A stretch of 64,000 nucleotides of DNA, from assembly GCA_017501225.1 (NCBI GenBank), contig JAFVXH010000009.1, positions 33,980-97,979 on the forward strand, written 5' to 3'. Source of the stretch: Clostridia bacterium. GTDB taxonomy: Bacteria; Bacillota; Clostridia; Oscillospirales; CAG-272. Both the position numbers and the translations under genes were made by a program. The notes under the pieces were generated by a model. The model saw only the letters and a program-made list of their open reading frames with translations, was not told the DNA's origin and did not search any database. Below, in pieces: positions 54,081-61,929 of this stretch; positions within the stretch are counted from its first letter, which is position 1; the number at the start of each line of letters is the position of its first letter.

Positions 54081-55057
54081 TTAGTAACCAACCTGCTCCC
54101 AGCACTCAAAGGGCGCTGCAAGCTCTTCGCTTACGTATACCTGAGTCTTCATGAGCTGAAGCATGGAGGAGGGAACGAGGGGGGTTACAGGACCGTGGAG
54201 AACCAGACGGGAGGTCATTCTCTGCCAAGAGGAGAAGGTGTTGTTGGTCAGCAGTGCGTGAACCTCAATTCTTTCTCTTGCGTTCTTGACGTCGTACGGA
54301 CCGATGGTAGCCGCGCAAGGAGGAACGTCTGCGATGTAGCCGGACTGACCGAATACGCCGTGCAGAGAGTTTTGTGCAACCGTCAGAGGATGGAGCTTGA
54401 GGACTTTTGCCTTCTGATCGAAGTAAGAGTCGTCAAGACCGGTGATGATCTCCTTGCCCTGCGTGAACTCCTCAACGGGATCGATGAATGCCATGTGTCC
54501 CGTCCATCCGGGAGAGGAGGAGCAGATATCAGCGCCGCCCTCACCGCAGTCGGTGATCATATCGGAGTAGCTTGCGATGTTCTTGTTGGTGGGGTAGTGA
54601 ACGTTGCAAAGAGGCATGCGGAGCTTCTCGTCGATCTGGTATACAGATACTTGAGCATGGAGTGTGCAAAGCCTGCCTGGTAGGTTTCGGGAGCGATGTT
54701 GCCATGCTCGTCAGCCCATTCGTCCATTGCGAAGATATGTACGTTCTTGCAGTCGACCTTGAAGTAGTTGATCAGCTGAGCCAGAGGAATGTAGGTCTCG
54801 GGCTCGGGGTTACCGAGGATCAAGGTGATCTTCTTGCCGTTTTCGCTTGCCTCTTTGATTCTGGAAAACAGGGTTGCGATCAGAACGGGGTGAGGATTCT
54901 GCATGACCTTGATGTTAAAGTCGGGGTTTGCGTGCTTCTCGAGGTCCTTGCCGCTGATCTTGCGGAGCTTCTCGCAGACCTCTCTGTCCTTAAAGGGTAC
55001 GTAGTCACCGGGGGTGAACTGGAAGCGCGTGGGGGGATCAAAAATGATGTTTTCCAT
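54081..55057 (-). pseudogene. Frameshifted NagB-like glucosamine-6-phosphate deaminase/isomerase homologue
   Basis: The N-terminal part reads from the ATG at 55057 to about 54640 (MENIIFDPPTRF, ITLILGNPEPET, HIFAMDEWADEHG, GFAHSMLKYLY). The C-terminal part continues in another frame from about 54638 (QIDEKLRMPLCNVHYP, GWTGHMAFIDPVEEF, GPVTPLVPSSML). One extra base near 54638-54644 would restore 325 continuous residues. Active-site positions also differ from NagB: the usual GxDGHIAFNEP reads GWTGHMAFIDP, keeping His but replacing the Asp and changing the Glu to Asp. AAAGGAG precedes the start. Either a true mutation or a one-base sequencing/assembly error at a CC run. Confidence 0.75.
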
Positions 55058-55100
55058 TTTTCAATTCTCCTTTTGTGGATTTATTTTTATTTTTGTTCAA

Positions 55101-56243
55101 TCAAACCAATTTGCCGTGAAGAACGACGTTTTCAACGTGGAAGAGGTGGTCGACGATGACAAGATTTGCCACGTTGCCCCTCTCAATTCTGCCTCTGTCC
55201 GCAAGGCCCAAAAGGGTTGCGGGGTTGGTCGAAGCGTATTTGAATACCTGGCAGATCGACGCGCCGGTGTGCTTTACCATGTTCTGGCATGCGCCGTCCA
55301 GGATCATCTTGCTTCCCGCGATCTCACCCGCGAAATCAAAATTGATGTCGATCGCGCCCTCGTAGAGGTCACCGTCGGGGATGGGACCGCCTGCCACGAA
55401 GGCGTCTGCGATCAGAATGATCCTGTCATCTCCCTTGATCTTCTTGACCAAACGGAGCATGTAGGGATCGACGTGAATGCCGACCGTGTCGCAGATCAGC
55501 TCGGTGTAAATGCAGTTGTTATAAAGCGCTGCCTCATCCACGCAGGCACTGCGGCATTCGGGGTACTTCTGGAGCATCCCCGTGGCGTTGGTGTGGTGGG
55601 TGGCAAGAGATAAGCCGTATTTGAGGAGTGCCTCGATCTGCTCGGGGGAAGCCTCACTGTGCGCAACCGAGAAGACCGAATCGGGGTTCTTTGCCTTCGC
55701 GTATCTGACGAACGCCTCGATGTTCTCGCGCTCGGGAGCGATGCACCAGACCTTTGCAAGATCGCCTGCGGCATCCACGATCTGCTCGTAGTCAGCCTTG
55801 TCAATGGGCCCCTTCCAGGGGTTGTTTTCGCGGTTTGCGCCGTATTTGGGATTGAGGTACGGACCCTCCATGTAGAAGCCGATGATGTTGTTGACCTTGC
55901 CCGTAGCCATCGCGTCCTTGAGCGTTTGGATCGCCTCCAGATATTCAGCGGTGTTCATACTGTAATACAGGGCTGGGAGCACGTCGGTCACACCGTGGGA
56001 GAGCAGAACCTCGGACGTCTTGAAGGGGTCCTCCTGGATCAGCACGTTATCTGCGGCGTGGGTATGAATATCGATCAAGCCGGGACCGACGTATTTTCCC
56101 TTGGCGTCAAGCACCGTAGCACCCTCGGGAATCTGAACCTTGCGGCCAAAATCCAGAATTTTCCCATCCTCAATCAGAACGGTAGCATCATAGATGTAGT
56201 GGTCGGTCATGACCAGAATACAGTTGGTAATAGCAAGCATCAT
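55101..56243 (-). CDS. nagA: N-acetylglucosamine-6-phosphate deacetylase-like protein
   Basis: 380-residue amidohydrolase. Metal motif GLIDIHTHAAD, metal-ligand Glu in GFYMEGPYLNP, His in SVAHSEASPEQI and THHTNATG, and catalytic Asp in LIADAFVAGG. The usual HLFNAM motif is HHTNAT, so the substrate may differ from GlcNAc-6-P. GGAGG lies four bases before this ATG and seven before a second ATG at 56240, which may be the real start. First gene of the leftward nagA-nagB-kinase-TIM operon, with its own strong promoter facing the lacI-type gene. Confidence 0.86.
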   Translation of the reverse strand: MMLAITNCILVMTDHYIYDATVLIEDGKILDFGRKVQIPEGATVLDAKGKYVGPGLIDIHTHAADNVLIQEDPFKTSEVLLSHGVTDVLPALYYSMNTAEYLEAIQTLKDAMATGKVNNIIGFYMEGPYLNPKYGANRENNPWKGPIDKADYEQIVDAAGDLAKVWCIAPERENIEAFVRYAKAKNPDSVFSVAHSEASPEQIEALLKYGLSLATHHTNATGMLQKYPECRSACVDEAALYNNCIYTELICDTVGIHVDPYMLRLVKKIKGDDRIILIADAFVAGGPIPDGDLYEGAIDINFDFAGEIAGSKMILDGACQNMVKHTGASICQVFKYASTNPATLLGLADRGRIERGNVANLVIVDHLFHVENVVLHGKLV

Positions 56244-56269
56244 AGCACCTCCTATCAGTTGTTAATTTC

Positions 56270-56298
56270 ATTGTAAATGAAAATACTTTTCTTGTCAA
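56270..56298 (-). promoter_or_regulatory. nagA operon promoter
   Basis: Read leftward: TTGACA (56298-56293), 17-bp spacer, TACAAT (56275-56270). Confidence 0.75.
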
Positions 56299-56341
56299 TC
56301 GGTCAAACAACGAAATTTTTACGAAAAAAGCAGGAAAATAC

Positions 56342-56370
56342 TTGTAATCGAAAAACAAAGCGTGTATAAT
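56342..56370 (+). promoter_or_regulatory. lacI-type regulator promoter
   Basis: TTGTAA (56342-56347), 17-bp spacer, TATAAT (56365-56370). Confidence 0.65.
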
Positions 56371-56414
56371 AAAGGCATTAACGCTACGCAGGCCGAAAGC
56401 ATGGGAGGAAGATT

Positions 56415-57392
56415 ATGAATTTAGCAGAGCTTGCCGCATTGGCGGGGGTATCGGTTTCTACGGTCTCCAAGGCACTTGCCGACAGTCACGAGATCAGTGA
56501 GCAGACCAAAAGTATGATCATAGATCTTGCAAGGAAGCACGGCTGTCTCGAAAAATATTATAAGCCGAAGTATCCCGCAAAGGTCATTGCCGTGATCTGC
56601 CCCGAGATCTTGGGAAATCACTATGGCAGAATGGCAATGTATATGGAGAAGGAGATCGCCGGATATAACGGTACGATGGTGCTGTCGGTGACCGATTTTT
56701 CTCCCAAGCGGCAGGAGGAATTGATCGAATACTACATCAAATATGCGCATGCGGACGGGATCGTGGTGATCGAGCCCGCGGCAAAGATCAAGAATTATTC
56801 CAACATCCAGATCGTGCAGATCGGTCCTGAAAACGAGTCCAAGGGTGTGGACTGCATCAAGGCAAGCGTGCAATCGGGCGTAGACGATGCCATCAAGCAT
56901 CTGTGTGGGCTCGGACATAAAAGGATCGCATATATCGGAGAAAACAAATCGCTCCCCGAAAACGAAGCGTTTCTGGAAGGGATGAACAAACGGGGGCTTG
57001 CGGTTGAAAAAGAATATTATGTTATCGGCGAGAAGCGCTTTGAGGAGGCGGGGTATACCGCGATGGAGTCCCTTTTGAGGATGGAGGAGCCGCCGACGGC
57101 GGTGTTCGCGGCGTACAGCCATATCGCCATCGGTATGATGGAGGCTGTCAAGGACGCAGGACTTTCGGTGCCAAACGACGTTTCGGTGATCTGTATGGAC
57201 GACGTTCTGGCAGACACCTACACAAACGCTAAGCTTGCGCATATCAAGATGCATATGGAGGAGCTTTCCGTCACGGCGATCGACTTTTTGTACCGCAAGA
57301 TCCTCAAGGGCGGCGTCAGGACCAAGCTTTCGGTCAACATCAACCGACAATTTTATGAGGGGGAAACCGTTGCTCCCCCCAAGCAGAGGTAA
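56415..57392 (+). CDS. LacI-family transcriptional regulator
   Basis: 325 residues. N-terminal HTH NLAELAALAGVSVSTVSKAL, hinge, then a periplasmic-binding-protein-like sensor (VIAVICPEILGNHYGRMA, LGHKRIAYIGENK, AVFAAYSHIAIGMMEAVKDAGLSVPNDVSVICMDDV). It diverges from nagA by 171 bp, so it is the probable regulator of the leftward amino-sugar operon. The start follows GGGAGGAAGATT. Confidence 0.92.
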   Translation: MNLAELAALAGVSVSTVSKALADSHEISEQTKSMIIDLARKHGCLEKYYKPKYPAKVIAVICPEILGNHYGRMAMYMEKEIAGYNGTMVLSVTDFSPKRQEELIEYYIKYAHADGIVVIEPAAKIKNYSNIQIVQIGPENESKGVDCIKASVQSGVDDAIKHLCGLGHKRIAYIGENKSLPENEAFLEGMNKRGLAVEKEYYVIGEKRFEEAGYTAMESLLRMEEPPTAVFAAYSHIAIGMMEAVKDAGLSVPNDVSVICMDDVLADTYTNAKLAHIKMHMEELSVTAIDFLYRKILKGGVRTKLSVNINRQFYEGETVAPPKQR

Positions 57393-57398
57393 TCATCT

Positions 57399-58262
57399 AT
57401 GAAATTGAATCAACAAACGAATATTTTAATTATCGGTCTTGGCGTCATCGGCGGAAGCTATGCCGCAGGTCTGACCCGCGCGGGTTACCATGTCGCCGCG
57501 ATCACCAAGGAGCAAAAGGATCTTGATTACGCGCTGGAGAAGGGAATGATCGCGCGCGGTACGACAACGCTTGACGCCGAGCTGATCGGATCGGCAGAGC
57601 TTGTCATTTTTGCTTTGTATCCCACTGTTTTTATCGAATGGATCGAACAAAACCAGCATCTGCTCCGTCCGCATGCGCTGATCACCGACGTTACGGGTGT
57701 CAAAAGCGGTGTGGTGGACAAGGTGCAGAGATGCTTGCGCGATGACGTGGAATTCATTGCGGCACACCCCATGGCGGGACGGGAGCAAAGCGGAATCGAA
57801 TTCAGCAATCCCGACGTGTTTTCCGGCGCGAACTACATCGTAACCCCCACCGAAAGGAACACGGAGGAGGCGATCGCGATCTGCAAGCAGCTCGGAGAGA
57901 TCCTGGGCTTTGCCCGCATCAGCGAGCTGACACCGCGTGAGCACGACGGGATGATCGCCTTCCTTTCTCAGCTGACGCACTGCATCGCGGTTTGTCTAAT
58001 GAATTGCAACGAAACGCCGGATCTGGAAAAATTCACGGGTGACTCCTTCCGGGATCTTACCCGTATCGCGAAGATCAACGACAGGATGTGGAGCGAGCTT
58101 TTTATCATGAATAAGCAAGCGCTCCTTGAAAGCATCGACGGCTTTGTGCGCGAGATCGCGGATTTTCGCGAGATGATCGCATCCGAGGATCGCGACGGAA
58201 TGAGAGAAAAAATGCGGCACTCTACAGAGAGAAGAAGTCTGTTCGACAAGCCGAGGCAATAA
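57399..58262 (+). CDS. tyrA: Prephenate dehydrogenase
   Basis: 287 residues. NAD loop ILIIGLGVIGGSYAAGL at the N-terminus, DVTGVKSGVVDKV, catalytic His region AAHPMAGREQSGIEF and SQLTHCIAVCLM. It converts prephenate to 4-hydroxyphenylpyruvate for tyrosine. No ACT domain is present, so there is no obvious built-in feedback. It follows lacI by six bases with AGAGGTAATC as ribosome site, and therefore sits far from the aro operon at 11-17 kb but completes the Tyr branch. Confidence 0.92.
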   Translation: MKLNQQTNILIIGLGVIGGSYAAGLTRAGYHVAAITKEQKDLDYALEKGMIARGTTTLDAELIGSAELVIFALYPTVFIEWIEQNQHLLRPHALITDVTGVKSGVVDKVQRCLRDDVEFIAAHPMAGREQSGIEFSNPDVFSGANYIVTPTERNTEEAIAICKQLGEILGFARISELTPREHDGMIAFLSQLTHCIAVCLMNCNETPDLEKFTGDSFRDLTRIAKINDRMWSELFIMNKQALLESIDGFVREIADFREMIASEDRDGMREKMRHSTERRSLFDKPRQ

Positions 58263-58280
58263 ATGACGGAGGATAGGGAA

Positions 58281-58682
58281 ATGACGGATGAAAGATCCTT
58301 GACGGATTTACAAGCGGAATACCGAAACGACCGATTTGCCACGGAGGCAGGCTGTGTGATCGTGGAGGCACACCGCGACAGAGTCGTGTGTGAGATGCCC
58401 GTTTCCGAAAAGCTCCTCAACGCGCACGGTGACGTGATGGGAGGGGCGATCTTTACCCTTGCGGATTTTACGTTTGCGGTAGCCTCCAATTACCTCGGCA
58501 TCCCCTCGGTTGCCATTGAATGCAATATCCGTTACTATGCAAGAACCAAAGGGACAAAGCTGATCGCGATCTGCACGACCGACAAGGACGGGCGAACACT
58601 GGGGCATTACACGGTCGAGATCTCGGATGACACGGGAAGAAAGATCGCGGGCTTTACCGCCGTTGCGTTCCACAAAAATTAA
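58281..58682 (+). CDS. PaaI-type hotdog-fold thioesterase
   Basis: 133 residues. The hotdog signature is LLNAHGDVMGGAIFTLADFTFAVAS with the HGD-x3-GG active-site loop, then VAIECNIRYYARTKG and the GHYTVEISDDTGRKIA strand. Such enzymes hydrolyse acyl- or aryl-CoA. ATG at 58281 is eight bases after GGAGG; an ATG at 58263 directly after the tyrA stop lacks spacing to a ribosome site. Likely co-transcribed with tyrA. Confidence 0.87.
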   Translation: MTDERSLTDLQAEYRNDRFATEAGCVIVEAHRDRVVCEMPVSEKLLNAHGDVMGGAIFTLADFTFAVASNYLGIPSVAIECNIRYYARTKGTKLIAICTTDKDGRTLGHYTVEISDDTGRKIAGFTAVAFHKN

Positions 58683-58746
58683 GACGGTGCTTTGGCAGTC
58701 TGATCTGTCATCTTGAATACGGGAACAAAAAAAGGGAAGGATCAAA

Positions 58747-59040
58747 ATGAAACGGATCGGTATGGTCGTTGCGATGCGGGAGGAGCTGATGCCCCTTCTG
58801 GAGAGCAGCGGAACGAAAATTGCGGAGGAACAGCGCGCGCTTTCCGACACCTTTGGCGCGTCGGTCTGCGAGATGGAGAGCGCGGCGGTCGTATTGACCT
58901 GTCAGAACCACGGGATTCCGTTTTTGATCGTCAAGGCGGTTTCGGACGGCGAGGGGGGTGCGAAGGATTTTGCGGCGATGGTAGAGCGCGCAAGCCGTCA
59001 GTATCTCGAGCTTGTCTATCGGGTTCTGGAGCGAATTTGA
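58747..59040 (+). pseudogene. Internally deleted MTA/SAH nucleosidase remnant
   Basis: 97 residues in an open frame with a normal ribosome site (AAAGGGAAGGATC). The first 20 residues, MKRIGMVVAMREELMPLLES, are the N-terminus of a 5'-methylthioadenosine/S-adenosylhomocysteine nucleosidase. From there the protein passes straight to the C-terminal part: VCEMESAAVVLTC (nucleobase/ribose-binding MEG/MES motif), GIPFLIVKAVSDGEGG (catalytic Asp) and the last helix. The middle of roughly 130 residues expected in a 230-residue enzyme is missing in frame, so activity is unlikely. Confidence 0.8.
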
Positions 59041-59053
59041 TGAAATGAAACGA

Positions 59054-59100
59054 GGCAGTAGCATCCAAATCCCTTTGGGATCGGTGCTACTGCCATTTTT
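59054..59100 (+). terminator. Terminator after the nucleosidase remnant
   Basis: GGCAGTAGCA (59054-59063) pairs with TGCTACTGCC (59085-59094) around an inner AATCCC/GGGAT hairpin; ATTTTT follows. Confidence 0.85.
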
Positions 59101-59180
59101 GTGATATGTGATCTCTGCGCCCACAAAAAGGGAGAACGCTTTTATAACAAGGAAAAAAATAAGTCCTGAGATGGCTGAAC

Positions 59181-59216
59181 AAACGCCCTCGCTGCAAAGC
59201 AGCGAGGGCGTTTCCT
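59181..59216. terminator. Second hairpin, 15-bp perfect stem
   Basis: AAACGCCCTCGCTGC and GCAGCGAGGGCGTTT around a 3-nt loop. There is a weak T-run (CC then TT). No gene ends here on the + strand, so it may back up the first terminator. Confidence 0.65.
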
Positions 59217-59234
59217 TGTATCGTGAAAAAATAG

Positions 59235-59263
59235 TTGCAAAATTTGAAGTAACATGATATAAT
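59235..59263 (+). promoter_or_regulatory. MFS transporter promoter
   Basis: TTGCAA (59235-59240), 17-bp spacer, TATAAT (59258-59263). Confidence 0.65.
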
Positions 59264-59323
59264 GAAAGAGATCATGTGAAAATTTGTCGCAACGGGTGCC
59301 GTTGCATTTGAGGAAACACGGTT

Positions 59324-60511
59324 ATGGGAAGCTTATTGTTAGCACTTATCTACATTTGTTTTATCAGTCTGGGGCTCCCCGATTCGCTCCTGGGCTCGGC
59401 TTGGCCGGTCCTTCACGAGGAGCTGTGCGTGCCGATCTCCTATGCGGGGATCGTATCCGCCGTGATGTTTGTCGGTACGATCGTATCAAGCCTGCTTAGC
59501 GACAGGCTCCTGCACAAATTCGGAGCGGGAAAGGTCACCGCGATCAGTATGAGCCTGACTGCCGTCGCGCTGTTTGGATTTTTTACCGCAAACCGCTTCT
59601 GGATGCTTCTTTTGTGGGCAATTCCGTACGGCTTGGGCGCGGGCGGTGTGGACGCCATTCTGAACAACTACGTGGCACTGCATTACAAGGCACAGCACAT
59701 GAGCTGGCTGCACTGCATGTGGGGCGTCGGTGCCTCGGTCAGCCCGTATATCATGAGCTTTTCCCTTGTGCGGCTGGAAAGCTGGAGTAAAGGGTATCTG
59801 ATCGTGTCGGTCATTCAGGCAATTCTTTCCGTCGGCATTTTTCTCAGCCTTCCGCTCTGGGGGCGGGAAGGTGCGCTTCAGGAAGGACAGAGCGCGGAGG
59901 CAGCTCCGACAAAAGCGCTTACCTTCCGCGAACTCTTTTCCGTCAAGGGCGCAATCCCGTGCTTTTTGATGTTTTTCTGTTATTGCGCCATGGAGATGAG
60001 TGCTTGCCTTTGGTCAAGCACGTATCTGACACAGCGGTGGGAATTTCCCCCCGAGCTTGCGGCGGGATTTGCGAGTATGGTATACCTCGGTATCACGGTC
60101 GGGCGTTTTATCAACGGCTTTCTCGCGATGAAGGTCCGTGACCGAACCCTGATCCGCACAGGTCTTGTCATCGTGATGCTGGGCACGGGGCTTTTATTGC
60201 TACCGTTTCATTCGGCATTCGCCCTGATCGGCTTTTGTGTGATCGGTCTTGGATGCGCGCCCATTTATCCTTGCATCATTCATATGACGCCGGACGTGTT
60301 CGGGAAGGAAAGATCCCAAGCCATGATCGGGGTGCAGATGGCGTTTGCCTATATCGGGTTTCTGACCATGCCGCCGCTGTTCGGCGTGATTGCGGAGCAT
60401 CTTTCCGTTTCGCTTTTGCCCGTGTATTTGCTGATCTTCCTTGTACTGATCCTTGTGATGCACGAGACCGTGATCGGAAGAGCAAGCTCACAGAGCTCCG
60501 CTGTAAATTGA
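59324..60511 (+). CDS. MFS transporter
   Basis: 395 residues with about 12 membrane helices in two halves and a central loop rich in Glu/Ala (EGQSAEAAPTKALTFRELF). N-terminal ICFISLGLPDSLLGSAWPVLHEEL is characteristic of a sugar-permease-like MFS subgroup related to FucP-type and uncharacterised fosmidomycin-like proteins. SDRLLHKFGAGKVTA is the loop 2-3 motif. Substrate unknown. The start follows GAGGAAACACGGTT. Confidence 0.88.
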   Translation: MGSLLLALIYICFISLGLPDSLLGSAWPVLHEELCVPISYAGIVSAVMFVGTIVSSLLSDRLLHKFGAGKVTAISMSLTAVALFGFFTANRFWMLLLWAIPYGLGAGGVDAILNNYVALHYKAQHMSWLHCMWGVGASVSPYIMSFSLVRLESWSKGYLIVSVIQAILSVGIFLSLPLWGREGALQEGQSAEAAPTKALTFRELFSVKGAIPCFLMFFCYCAMEMSACLWSSTYLTQRWEFPPELAAGFASMVYLGITVGRFINGFLAMKVRDRTLIRTGLVIVMLGTGLLLLPFHSAFALIGFCVIGLGCAPIYPCIIHMTPDVFGKERSQAMIGVQMAFAYIGFLTMPPLFGVIAEHLSVSLLPVYLLIFLVLILVMHETVIGRASSQSSAVN

Positions 60512-60588
60512 TTTTTCGGAAGACTTGGTTTTTCTGCGTAACCGTATGACCCCTGCGAATTTTGAAAAGAATAGGAACGGATAACCTT

Positions 60589-61887
60589 ATGAAAATGAAA
60601 GTCCGCAATATCCCCTATGAGGAGGTCCTGAAGCTTCCGCGCCTGAAGCGCAGAAAGCCCCGCAAGCCAAGCCGATTTCTTGCGGCATTGGTTCGCGTGC
60701 TGTCGGCTCCAACCTTAAAGAAGATCGATTACTCCTACACGGAGGAGAGAATGGAGCTGGTTGGCAAGGATCAGCCATGTCTGATTCTGATGAACCACTC
60801 CAGCTTTACGGATATGAAGCTTGCCTATGGCATTTTCTATCCCAGAAGAATGGGGATCGTGACGTCGGTGGACGCGATGTCGGGGATTCTTGGCAAGCTG
60901 ATGCGCCATCTCGGATGTACGCCCACGCACAAGTACGTTTCCGATATCTCCCTGATCCACGATATCAAATATATGCTCAAGGAGAACAAGACCAGTGTAT
61001 TGATGTATCCCGAGGCGGGATACTCCTTTGACGGACGCGCCACCACGCTCCCAAGGGGGCTTGGCTCTTTGATGAAGCGGCTGGACGTTCCGGTCGTGAC
61101 GGTGATCACGCAGGGAGCGTTCCACCGGGATCCGCTTTACAATATGCTGCAGATCCGCGACGTCAAGGTCAGCGCGCACGTCAAGTGCCTCGCAACCCCC
61201 GAGGAGATCCGCGAGAAATCGGTCGAGGAGCTGGACGCTCTTTTGGATGAAGCCTTTTCCTTTGACAATTTTGCGTGGCAAAGGGATCAAAGGATCAAGA
61301 TCGACGTTCCGTTCCGCGCGGACGGATTGCACAGAATTCTGTATAAATGTCCCCATTGCAACGTAGAAAACCGGATGGAGGGAAAGGGCATACACCTTAC
61401 CTGCCATGCCTGCGAAAAGAAATGGGAAATGGACGTCTACGGTCAGCTCGCATCCCTCGACGGGGAAACCGAGTATCCGCATATCCCGGATTGGTACTCC
61501 TGGCAAAGGGAGTGCGTCAGAAGGGAGATCGAGGACGGTACCTACTGCCTGGACACCGACGTGGATATTGCGATCCAGGTCAATTTGGACGGTGTTTGCA
61601 ACATCGGCAAGGGGCGCCTGACGCACTCTGCCGAGGGATTTCGGCTGACGGGTGCTGACGGAGCATTGGATTATCGGCAGTCGGCGGTCTTCTCTCATAC
61701 CCTGTATTCCGATTACTACTGGTATGAGATCGGGGACGTCATCGGCATCGGAGATAACGTGTTTTCCTATTTCTGCTTCCCGCCGAAGGACGTTTCGGTC
61801 AGTAAGGCACGCCTTGCCACGGAGGAGCTTTACAAGCTCCAAAAGCATGCTCGCCACGCGATCGGTCGCAGGGCGGCGCAGGGATGA
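60589..61887 (+). CDS. PlsC-type 1-acyl-glycerol-3-phosphate acyltransferase with C-terminal zinc ribbon
   Basis: 432 residues, nearly twice a typical PlsC. The acyltransferase domain (about 60-250) has motif I MNHSSFTDMKL (HX4D), motif III VLMYPEAGYSFDGR and motif IV VPVVTVITQGAF. A zinc ribbon follows near 250-290 (KCPHCNVENRM, CHACEKKWEM). Then comes a beta-rich C-terminal domain of about 130 residues that I do not recognise. The ATG at 60589 begins MKMKVRNIPYEEV; an ATG at 60595 is possible, and the upstream TTG frame is rejected. Confidence 0.82.
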   Translation: MKMKVRNIPYEEVLKLPRLKRRKPRKPSRFLAALVRVLSAPTLKKIDYSYTEERMELVGKDQPCLILMNHSSFTDMKLAYGIFYPRRMGIVTSVDAMSGILGKLMRHLGCTPTHKYVSDISLIHDIKYMLKENKTSVLMYPEAGYSFDGRATTLPRGLGSLMKRLDVPVVTVITQGAFHRDPLYNMLQIRDVKVSAHVKCLATPEEIREKSVEELDALLDEAFSFDNFAWQRDQRIKIDVPFRADGLHRILYKCPHCNVENRMEGKGIHLTCHACEKKWEMDVYGQLASLDGETEYPHIPDWYSWQRECVRREIEDGTYCLDTDVDIAIQVNLDGVCNIGKGRLTHSAEGFRLTGADGALDYRQSAVFSHTLYSDYYWYEIGDVIGIGDNVFSYFCFPPKDVSVSKARLATEELYKLQKHARHAIGRRAAQG

Positions 61888-61929
61888 TCACAGATATGCA
61901 ATTTACATACACAATTCGGAGGAACCTTT

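Noticed and set aside
54620..54660. Programmed ribosomal frameshift in the nagB-like gene
   Set aside because: No slippery heptamer, stop codon or downstream structure near the shift; a point indel or sequence error is simpler.
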